A stretch of 21,109 bases of DNA, taken from the NCBI GenBank assembly GCA_008501655.1, contig QQUK01000325.1, positions 1-21,109 on the forward strand, written 5' to 3'. Origin of the DNA: Calditrichota bacterium. Lineage in GTDB: Bacteria; Zixibacteria; MSB-5A5; GN15; FEB-12. The notes beneath the pieces are model-generated. The model did not search any database. It saw only the letters and a list, made by a program, of their open reading frames with translations, and was not told the DNA's origin. This document shows positions 1-5,009 of the stretch, in pieces; the first letter of the stretch is position 1; each line of letters starts with the position of its first letter. The position numbers were made by a program, and so were the translations under genes.

Positions 1-525
1 AGTATGTGGAGCAACTCCAGATTAACAGTTCCATTGCCAAAAAAGCCAAAAGATTATAGTAAAGAATATATTGTCACAACGGGTGTATCTTATCTAACTC
101 CTTTTGAAAAGAAAATATCTGCTTTAATAAAATATGAATCAGGATATCACTATGATCCGTTTTCTGTCTATGATGCTGTTACACATTCATCGGTAGATAG
201 ATATATAACCGGATATCCAAACTCCGTTGAATCTGAAGATATCAACATTATTGATTTAAAGCTTGAAAGAGAGTTTCAGTTTAATTCTCTGACTATCACT
301 CCATTTATACTTGTTAAAAATCTCTTAGATGAAGAGATTGTTACCGGTGTCTACGAAGGAAGCGGTTCACCAACCTCAACCGGATTTCTGGAAACAGATG
401 CCGGACAACAAAATATCTGGTATAATGATCCTGATTATGAACCTCGGTATCGGTTCCTCGAACAGAATCCGAGAAATTTTGCCGCCCCGAGGCAGATATT
501 TTTGGGATTAAAAGCTTCGTTTTAA
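1..525 (+). CDS. TonB-dependent receptor-like outer-membrane protein, C-terminal end (5' truncated by window)
   Basis: The frame is open from base 1, so this is the last ~174 residues of a longer gene. Seen: alternating hydrophobic/polar segments typical of outer-membrane beta strands, aromatic residues at strand ends, the segment TITPFILVKNLLDEE, and a C-terminal phenylalanine (LKASF), the usual last residue of barrels recognised by the BAM machinery. The phrase 'xNLLDEE' followed by a long tyrosine-rich loop and a final strand beginning with 'APRQIFLGL' is typical of the last strands of TonB-dependent receptors, which import siderophores, cobalamin or glycans. The plug and TonB box would lie upstream and cannot be checked, so the substrate is unknown. 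It converges with the anti-sigma-like gene at 586; a perfect hairpin lies between them. ECF sigma/anti-sigma pairs often sit beside TonB receptors they regulate, but here the sigma pair faces the other way, so a link is only possible. Confidence 0.7.
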   Translation, partial: SMWSNSRLTVPLPKKPKDYSKEYIVTTGVSYLTPFEKKISALIKYESGYHYDPFSVYDAVTHSSVDRYITGYPNSVESEDINIIDLKLEREFQFNSLTITPFILVKNLLDEEIVTGVYEGSGSPTSTGFLETDAGQQNIWYNDPDYEPRYRFLEQNPRNFAAPRQIFLGLKASF

Positions 526-530
526 TATAA

Positions 531-556
531 ATAGCGAGGTCTGAAGACCTCGCTAT
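531..556. terminator. Perfect hairpin between convergent genes
   Basis: ATAGCGAGGTC and GACCTCGCTAT form an 11-bp perfect stem with a TGAA loop. It sits between the stop of the receptor (525) and the stop of the minus-strand gene (586), so it may end transcription from either side. There is no long T-run on either strand (the minus strand continues TTTATATT), so it is a weak intrinsic terminator candidate or a member of the palindromic repeat population seen later in the window. Confidence 0.5.
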
Positions 557-585
557 CACATATTACAAATCGTACAACTATATTA

Positions 586-1986
586 TTATTTCATTAATGT
601 CAATTTTTTGACTGAATTGAATTCCGGTGTGGAAAGTTTGTATAAGTAAACACCCGATGCTACTTTTTGACCTGATTGGTTGGTTGCATTCCATTCATAG
701 GAATGTTCCCCGGCGGACAATGTCCGGTCAACAATCGTTTTTACTTTTTGTCCATTAATGTTGATGATCTCAAGGGAGACCTGAGAGGATTGCGGTAAAA
801 CAAAACTGATTGTAGTCGTTGGATTGAACGGGTTGGGGTAATTCTGGTTTAAGATAAAACCGTCGGGGAGGGTTGATTCCTTTGCGTGTGCTTCGGATTC
901 ATCTTTTCCATCGGAGATCCGTTCAAGTTTGTATACTATATGATCTGAATTTTCAGAATCATTTTGATTTAGTCTTTTGGTATCAATACCATGTTCGTGG
1001 AGAAGCTGCAGAGTAGCTTTGTCAATTTGTCCGTTAGGTCCAATTTCAACTATCAACTCATCCGGGGTTCCTCTGTGAAGAACGATTTGGTGACTTCCAT
1101 CAACGGATTCATTTTTCATGATATCAAATTTGAGAGTACCTTCTTCGGAGAAAAATGTGTTTTCTCCGTATTCAGGAAGTTCAATTTCATTGAGGTCTTG
1201 AGACTCATGAAGAGTGAAATAAATCTCATGTTCCGGGTCATCGCCAAGTTTTTCGATGAGTACATTATGTACTTTCTCAAGATGCCCTTTATCAGTAAAA
1301 AATGCTATGTTATGTTTTGTATTGTCATGCGATTTTAAATCGACGACAAATTTGTTGTAAATATTCCCTGTTTCTAATTCGATTTCTTCTCTAATCTCCT
1401 GCAGAGATACGGCATTTTCAATTTTATTGAAAGCAGCAACAACTAGCTGGGCATCATCTGTCGTTTTTAACGATTTGATTTTGACATTACAAGTCTGTTC
1501 ACATCCGGAGACATTGACTTCAGCATCGGTGATACCAAGTTTGGCAAGCAGTGCCTGGATTCTGCCTTCTTCCAATGCAAGGTTACGGTCGACACCTGCA
1601 AAAGCAACTTCGTATCCAATCGTTTTGTTGTAGCTGAAGGGAATAAGAAAGGAGAGGAGCAGTATTGCTACAACCGCAGTAATGGAAATTGAAAGTCGCG
1701 AACGTTTTTTTATCATATTGGTAAAAAGTGCCATAGAATTATTCTCCCTCAGATGTGCGGTTGCTTTTGATTCGACCTGGTTTCTCAGATGCCAGAGTGA
1801 CGGAATCTCATCGGTATCACTGGCTCCGGCTGCCTGAAGTTCATGTCGCATCTGTTTTTCTGCTTGCAGAAGTTGTGAGCAGTTTGGACAGATGTTGATA
1901 TGATCGGCAAGCTGGTCATTTGTTGCAAAAGCTGAAAGATCAAAATCGGGATCGTTCAGTTTTTGCTTAATTTGCCGGCAACGCAT
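586..1986 (-). CDS. Zinc-finger anti-sigma-like membrane protein with a type IX secretion C-terminal sorting domain
   Basis: 466 residues. Residues 1-50 carry a ZAS-type zinc-binding pattern, H29-x3-C33-x2-C36 (HINICPNC), as in anti-sigma factors that hold ECF sigma factors. One transmembrane helix lies at about 99-118 and is preceded by KKRSR, placing the N-terminus in the cytoplasm and the rest in the periplasm. The middle (~120-370) has no domain I recognise; it has a CEQTC pair and many acidic residues. From ~373 there is a textbook FlgD-like/Por sorting domain: LNQNYPNPFNPTT, then beta-strand segments, GQKVASGVYLYKL and a final KKLTLMK. The start follows AAAGGATG and overlaps the sigma-factor gene by 31 bp, so the pair is translated together. 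Family knowledge: ZAS proteins release sigma on a signal. Odd point: a T9SS tail on a membrane-anchored protein without an N-terminal signal peptide. The domain may serve here as an Ig-like periplasmic module rather than an export tag. Confidence 0.8.
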   Translation of the reverse strand: MRCRQIKQKLNDPDFDLSAFATNDQLADHINICPNCSQLLQAEKQMRHELQAAGASDTDEIPSLWHLRNQVESKATAHLRENNSMALFTNMIKKRSRLSISITAVVAILLLSFLIPFSYNKTIGYEVAFAGVDRNLALEEGRIQALLAKLGITDAEVNVSGCEQTCNVKIKSLKTTDDAQLVVAAFNKIENAVSLQEIREEIELETGNIYNKFVVDLKSHDNTKHNIAFFTDKGHLEKVHNVLIEKLGDDPEHEIYFTLHESQDLNEIELPEYGENTFFSEEGTLKFDIMKNESVDGSHQIVLHRGTPDELIVEIGPNGQIDKATLQLLHEHGIDTKRLNQNDSENSDHIVYKLERISDGKDESEAHAKESTLPDGFILNQNYPNPFNPTTTISFVLPQSSQVSLEIININGQKVKTIVDRTLSAGEHSYEWNATNQSGQKVASGVYLYKLSTPEFNSVKKLTLMK

Positions 1987-2531
1987 ATTTCATCCTTTGG
2001 TTTTTGAGTTTTAACAGTTTCTGTTTTCTGTGAATGATTCATTTTCATCAGACGGTGGCGCATTTTTTTCCGGCAACGGGAGAGTTTGACTTTGACAGCT
2101 CCTTCTTTTTTTCCGAAAAGATTTGCCAATTCGGCGATATTCCATCCTTCGAGTTCAAACAGTGACACCATTGCCCGTTCCTCGGAATTGAGGGCTTCAA
2201 ATGCGGCTTCAAGCCGGCGGCGGGCGGTGTACATCGGGGAAGGATCGATACCCGGATGCGATTGTTCAATTGTTTTGGTCAGTCTTGTAGTTTTTTTAAA
2301 CCAATGGCTCCGGAGTCTGTTTTTGTATTTATTAATTATTATCCGGTACAGCCAGGGTTTGAACAAAGCTTCATCCCGAAGGGTATCAAACTTAACCAAA
2401 GCGGTAACAAGGGCATCCTGAAAAAGATCATCACCATCATCACGATTGCCTTTTAGTTTACGGCAAAACGCCTGTGCTTTTTTCTGTTCCGGTTCTACCA
2501 ACGACCAGAACTTCTCTTTAGAATCATTCAT
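1956..2531 (-). CDS. ECF-family RNA polymerase sigma factor
   Basis: 191 residues, the normal size for group 4 (ECF) sigma factors. Region 2 is at ~20-75 (DDLFQDALVTAL, then FKPWLYRIIINKYKNRLR), which binds core polymerase and melts the -10 element. Region 4 is at ~112-165 (LNSEERAMVSLFELEGWNIAELA, then GAVKVKLSRCRKKMRHRL), a helix-turn-helix for the -35 element. It recruits RNA polymerase to a small regulon and is presumably held inactive by the overlapping downstream gene. It is first in the two-gene minus-strand operon. The ribosome site is weak (GAG a few bases before ATG). The C-terminal ~25 residues (KTQKPKDEICVAGKL) are a non-conserved tail, which overlaps the start of the anti-sigma gene. 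Its target promoters cannot be read from the window. Confidence 0.92.
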   Translation of the reverse strand: MNDSKEKFWSLVEPEQKKAQAFCRKLKGNRDDGDDLFQDALVTALVKFDTLRDEALFKPWLYRIIINKYKNRLRSHWFKKTTRLTKTIEQSHPGIDPSPMYTARRRLEAAFEALNSEERAMVSLFELEGWNIAELANLFGKKEGAVKVKLSRCRKKMRHRLMKMNHSQKTETVKTQKPKDEICVAGKLSKN

Positions 2532-2648
2532 CTATAACTCAAGACACTTATAAGTTGATATGGTAACAATATAATTAGATATACTGAATAATCAGATGAA
2601 AGTTTGGTAATTATTGTATCGGTTATCGTTTTATTGAAAAGTCTCCTT

Positions 2649-2765
2649 TCCGCCCAAGGCGGACTCAGGATGTCTTTTTCTGGACTCCCGCCTTCGCGGG
2701 AGAGGGGAGACGAGGAGCGGGAGAGGGGAGTAGAGGAGCGGAGAGGGGAGTAGAGGAACTGGAGA
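2649..2765. repeat. Repeat cluster: two GC hairpins followed by a polypurine tandem repeat
   Basis: This fills most of the gap between the sigma factor and the peroxiredoxin. Seen: TCCGCC-CAA-GGCGGA (2649-2663), CTCCCGC-CTTC-GCGGGAG (2685-2702), then about 65 nearly all-purine bases made of ~20-nt imperfect tandem units of the form GAGGAGCGGAGAGGGGAGTA. The second hairpin plus the purine tract recurs at 4231-4287 inside the rsmE-like gene, so this is a dispersed element. A minus-strand open frame over it is a by-product of the repeat and not a gene. Confidence 0.8.
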
Positions 2766-2816
2766 GGCGAGACGTCTGACAACACAGTCAAGAGCACAGG
2801 GCTCTTGACCTACGAG
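2766..2816. repeat. 51-bp dispersed repeat, copy 1 (upstream of the selenoperoxiredoxin)
   Basis: It matches 3756-3806 at 47 of 51 positions, and all four differences are transitions. It contains a perfect 8-bp stem, TCAAGAGC/GCTCTTGA, followed by the tail CCTACGAG. The two copies flank the selenoperoxiredoxin gene as direct repeats. Confidence 0.85.
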
Positions 2817-2841
2817 TTTCTATAAACAATTTCAGATTTCT

Positions 2842-2857
2842 TGTGTTTTTTTTCACA
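2842..2857 (+). promoter_or_regulatory. Candidate CRP/FNR-type operator
   Basis: TGTG-N8-CACA, with the right half a full TCACA, has the spacing of CRP/FNR-family sites. It lies six bases before the proposed -35 box of the peroxiredoxin promoter. The N8 is all T, so the match could also be chance in a T-run. No regulator is encoded in the window. Confidence 0.25.
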
Positions 2858-2863
2858 AAGGTG

Positions 2864-2892
2864 TTGAGTTAGTAAACACAAACATGTATATT
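2864..2892 (+). promoter_or_regulatory. Candidate sigma-70 promoter of the peroxiredoxin gene
   Basis: TTGAGT and TATATT are separated by 17 bases and sit about 30 bases upstream of the ribosome site GGAGG (2911-2915). Expected start of transcription is near 2899. The proposal rests on consensus match only. Confidence 0.4.
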
Positions 2893-2920
2893 GATTTTGA
2901 AACTTCGAAAGGAGGTATTC

Positions 2921-3628
2921 ATGGCCGAAAAAAAGGCTGGATGTGCAAAACCTACCGGTAAATCGTTAGGATTAGGCACTCAAAATGAAACAATCGTATC
3001 AGAACCTACCGAACAAGGAGCCAAACCTATGTCTATGGTAAAAGTCGGCGGACCGGCACCTGATTTTGTCGCTCCGGCTTATCACAAGGGAGGTTTTACC
3101 GAGGTAAAACTATCCGAATATTTTGGCAAATGGATCGTCCTCTGTTTTTATCCGGGTGACTTTACTTTTGTCTGACCGACCGAAATTGCGGCGGTCGCCA
3201 AGAATTATAAAACTCTCGAAGACCTCGATGTTGAGGTTCTTTCCGTATCAACCGATTCCCAATTTGTTCACAAAATCTGGGAAGAAGTAGAACTCTCCAA
3301 AATGACTGAAAACGGAATTCCATGGAAAATGATCGATGACGGTGCCGGGAACATCGGACGGCTTTACGGAGTCTTTGATGAAGACCTCGGTGTCAATATC
3401 CGCGGGCGGTTTCTTATAGACCCCGATGGTGTGGTTCAGGCTATGGAAGTGATGACTCCGCCGGTAGGGCGTAAAGTCGGTGAGATGATCCGTCAGGTAC
3501 AAGCGTATCAACATGTTCGGAAATCCGGAGGCACGGAAGCATGTCCTGCCGGATGGGAACCGGGACAGAAAACGCTGAAGCCGGGTCCGGAACTGGTCGG
3601 CAAAGTCTGGAAAGAGTGGCAGCCATAA
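2921..3628 (+). CDS. Selenocysteine-containing 2-Cys peroxiredoxin (AhpC/Prx1 type), in-frame UGA at 3173-3175
   Basis: The frame from ATG 2921 (AAAGGAGG eight bases upstream) meets TGA at 3173 and continues in the same frame to TAA at 3628, giving 235 residues with Sec85. The TGA sits exactly where peroxiredoxins have the peroxidatic cysteine: FYPGDFTFV-U-PTEIAAV matches the family signature FTFVCPTE. The resolving cysteine is Cys208 in EACPAGWEPG. The first ~45 residues are a low-complexity extension (CAKPTGKSLGLG) before the thioredoxin fold; the second half has VSTDSQFVHKIW, IRGRFLIDPDG and MTPPVGR, all typical. It reduces hydrogen peroxide, organic hydroperoxides or peroxynitrite at the expense of a thioredoxin-like donor in the cytoplasm. 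Selenocysteine peroxiredoxins are known from several bacteria. Translation requires SelA/B/C/D, none of which lies in the window. A stem-loop directly follows the UGA. The single gene is flanked by repeats and ends at the terminator at 3876. Automated annotation would split it at 3175. Confidence 0.93.
3173..3197 (+). promoter_or_regulatory. UGA recoding codon with candidate bacterial SECIS hairpin
   Basis: Right after UGA (3173-3175) the bases CGACCG (3177-3182) pair perfectly with CGGTCG (3192-3197) around the nine-base loop AAATTGCGG. Bacterial SECIS elements are hairpins within the coding region just 3' of the UGA that bind SelB, and they vary strongly between phyla. The loop has the expected exposed G. 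The stem is shorter than in E. coli fdhF, so the exact element is a proposal. Confidence 0.55.
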
Positions 3629-3630
3629 TA

Positions 3631-3665
3631 GGTGTATACTTCGACAGGCTCAGTGTGACAGATTT
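3631..3665 (+). repeat. 35-bp dispersed repeat, copy 1 (GACAGGCTCAGTSTGACA type)
   Basis: It starts just after the peroxiredoxin stop and matches 4401-4435 inside the rsmE-like gene with two mismatches. The inner part TTCGACAGGCTCAG is a widely dispersed short-repeat motif in bacterial candidate-phylum genomes; that statement is general recollection, not a search. Confidence 0.8.
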
Positions 3666-3669
3666 GATG

Positions 3670-3720
3670 TGACAGGGCATTGCCCTGTCATTGTCGGAAC
3701 TCAAGAGTTCCGACCTACTC
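3670..3720. repeat. Two adjacent perfect palindromes
   Basis: TGACAGGGC-ATT-GCCCTGTCA (3670-3690, 9 bp) and GTCGGAACTC-AA-GAGTTCCGAC (3693-3714, 10 bp), the latter followed by CTACTCG, a variant of the CTACGAG tail seen after other hairpins here. Neither is followed by a T-run, so they are repeats rather than terminators. Confidence 0.8.
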
Positions 3721-3751
3721 GATGCTAGAATTTGAGCTATAGGTTATAGTT

Positions 3752-3806
3752 GTCAGGCGAGACGCCTGACAACACAATCAGGAGCACAGGGTTCTTGACC
3801 TACGAG
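3752..3806. repeat. 51-bp dispersed repeat, copy 2, with its own hairpins
   Basis: The second copy of the 2766-2816 element. GTCAGGCG-AGA-CGCCTGAC (3752-3770) is a perfect 8-bp stem. The second stem (TCAGGAGC/GTTCTTGA) differs from copy 1 but still pairs through two G-U wobbles. It ends in CCTACGAG. Confidence 0.85.
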
Positions 3807-3834
3807 AGCTGACAGGTATGCTGATAACTATGTG

Positions 3835-3857
3835 CTGTCAGGCATCCTGCCTGACAG
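3835..3857. repeat. Perfect 10-bp palindrome
   Basis: CTGTCAGGCA-TCC-TGCCTGACAG. It shares the TGTCAGGC half with the hairpin at 3752, so both belong to one family of small mobile or amplified palindromes. Confidence 0.75.
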
Positions 3858-3875
3858 ATTAAAATAGATGAATGA

Positions 3876-3906
3876 AGACGGTAGTGTTTTGCTGCCGTCT
3901 TTTTTT
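3876..3906 (+). terminator. Rho-independent terminator downstream of the selenoperoxiredoxin
   Basis: AGACGGTAG pairs with CTGCCGTCT (one G-U) around TGTTTTG and is followed by six T. It ends the plus-strand transcript, leaving a ~250-base 3' region filled with palindromes. Confidence 0.85.
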
Positions 3907-3974
3907 ATATATCTTCCTGAGATCCCGTTATTTCGAGGCTATTTATCGTCGTGGAAATCTCATGTTTTCGATAT

Positions 3975-4068
3975 GTCGGGTTCTTCGAGAAACTATCGTT
4001 TCTCTCCACGAATCCGACCTACGTCATTCTGACAACGATGGCAGGATCGCAGGGATCCTGCCCTACGA
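3975..4068. repeat. Two further palindromes with CTACG tails
   Basis: GTCGGGTTC (3975-3983) pairs with GAATCCGAC (4010-4018), with an inner perfect GAGAAAC-TATC-GTTTCTC, followed by CTACGTC. GGCAGGATC-GCAGG-GATCCTGCC (4040-4062) is followed by CTACGAG. No T-runs follow. Together with the other hairpins they fill the ~450 bases between the peroxiredoxin and the rsmE-like gene, where I see no other gene. Confidence 0.75.
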
Positions 4069-4075
4069 GAAATAG

Positions 4076-4990
4076 TTACAATATCTCCAACTGGCTTAAG
4101 CACGCCATCAGAGCGTGTTCGACTCGTAATGTATGGTCAGAAAGTTTGATTCGGTGGAAGCCTTTAGATTCCATCAGGTCGAGTTCGAAGTCGACCCAGC
4201 CGCCTTCGGGACCGATGGCGAAAGTGATGAGACTCCCGCCTTCGCGGGAGAGGTGGGAAGAGGAGCGGGAGAGGGGGGAAGAGGAGTCATCGTTTGGTTT
4301 TTTATTTTTTTGAGAACCCACATTAAAAGGTGGGGTACCTGAATTATCACGGTTCTGCGAAACGTCCCCTTCGACTCCGCTCAGGGGGACGTTTTGATTT
4401 GGTGTAGACTTCGACAGGCTCAGTCTGACAGATTTTATATTATTTTCTGTTTCGATGTGCGGGAGGAGGAGTGTAGGGGATTCGTTGTTGTCTTTATAAT
4501 ACTTTGGGATGAAGTCTTCAAAAAACGGTTTGAATTTATCGGAGATGTCAACGTTAGGTAATCTTGTGTTTTTCCCCTGCATCATACCGTCATATAAATG
4601 TTCATTCAGGTTCTGTTTTTCCAACAAGGGTGAATGATAGTAAGATTTTTCCACTCGATTTGCCCGGATGAAAAATAGATTTCGCACCGCCATCATTCCG
4701 CAAATGAACAAAACTTTCTTCACCGTTTGCGGTCGGGGGAGAGCGCAGATGATATCGACATTATTTTTATAATCTGGTTCTGCATTTAACTTCAAATTAG
4801 AGAGAATGATTTTGTTTTCATCAATTGATTCAATTTCTGCAGTTCCTTTGGGACCGTTTAGGATGCCGATGTCAATTGAGTCTGATGTTTGGGCTTTTAA
4901 GATAGTTCTGATATGGTCGGCACGGTGACCGGTAATTTTATACCTGCCGTCACCGTGGGAGTCTTTTTCGAATAGTAATAGTATATTCAT
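4076..4990 (-). CDS. rsmE: RsmE-like 16S rRNA (uracil1498-N3)-methyltransferase with an in-frame repeat insertion
   Basis: From ATG 4990 the product is 304 residues. The start is chosen because MNILLLFEKD begins the usual short beta strand of RsmE and lies 19 bases after the upstream stop; an ATG at 5092 would add 34 residues read from inside the upstream gene. The N-terminal ~70 residues resemble the PUA-like domain (HRADHIRTILK, NGPKG). The SPOUT knot motif is at ~256-300: FAIGPEGGW, then E, then LSDHTLRVEHALMACL, where most relatives have LG..ILRxETA. Between them, residues ~187-253 (bases ~4231-4434) are translated dispersed repeats. Without these 67 residues the length is ~237, normal for the family. 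The family methylates N3 of U1498 of 16S rRNA in the 30S subunit using SAM. The insertion falls in the variable stretch before the knot, so the enzyme may still fold. The ribosome site is poor; coupling to the upstream gene is likely. Confidence 0.82.
   Translation of the reverse strand: MNILLLFEKDSHGDGRYKITGHRADHIRTILKAQTSDSIDIGILNGPKGTAEIESIDENKIILSNLKLNAEPDYKNNVDIICALPRPQTVKKVLFICGMMAVRNLFFIRANRVEKSYYHSPLLEKQNLNEHLYDGMMQGKNTRLPNVDISDKFKPFFEDFIPKYYKDNNESPTLLLPHIETENNIKSVRLSLSKSTPNQNVPLSGVEGDVSQNRDNSGTPPFNVGSQKNKKPNDDSSSPLSRSSSHLSREGGSLITFAIGPEGGWVDFELDLMESKGFHRIKLSDHTLRVEHALMACLSQLEIL
4231..4287 (-). repeat. Hairpin plus polypurine repeat inside the rsmE-like gene
   Basis: GACTCCCGC-CTTC-GCGGGAG followed by a purine tract, the same element as 2683-2760. 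It is read in frame as serine-rich residues (SSPLSRSSSHLSREGG). Confidence 0.85.
4361..4393. repeat. Palindromic repeat inside the rsmE-like gene
   Basis: AACGTCCCC (4361-4369) pairs with GGGGACGTT (4385-4393) around a loop containing TCGACTCCGCTCA. It is a second, unrelated repeat unit within the same coding insertion. Confidence 0.75.
4401..4435. repeat. 35-bp dispersed repeat, copy 2, inside the rsmE-like gene
   Basis: It matches 3631-3665 with two mismatches and is read in frame on the minus strand as VRLSLSKSTP. It marks the N-terminal edge of the insertion. Confidence 0.85.
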
Positions 4991-5009
4991 ACAACAATCA
5001 GATTGATTG

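Noticed and set aside
991..1338. Plus-strand 115-codon frame inside the anti-sigma-like gene
   Set aside because: Antisense shadow of a gene with recognisable domains; no ribosome site.
2528..2797. Minus-strand 89-codon frame rich in Ser/Arg/Pro
   Set aside because: It is a translation of the palindrome/polypurine repeats with no ribosome site.
3173..3175. TGA as a true stop, a pseudogene or a sequencing error in the peroxiredoxin gene
   Set aside because: The TGA falls precisely on the peroxidatic Cys codon, the frame is otherwise intact with strong family similarity on both sides, and a hairpin follows; a random stop at this codon is unlikely.
3441..3704. Minus-strand frame over the 3' part of the peroxiredoxin gene
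   Set aside because: It lies antisense to a well-supported gene and its N-terminal part is translated repeat sequence.
2649..4068. CRISPR array
   Set aside because: The repeats are palindromes of different sequence with irregular spacing and no constant repeat/spacer pattern or cas genes.
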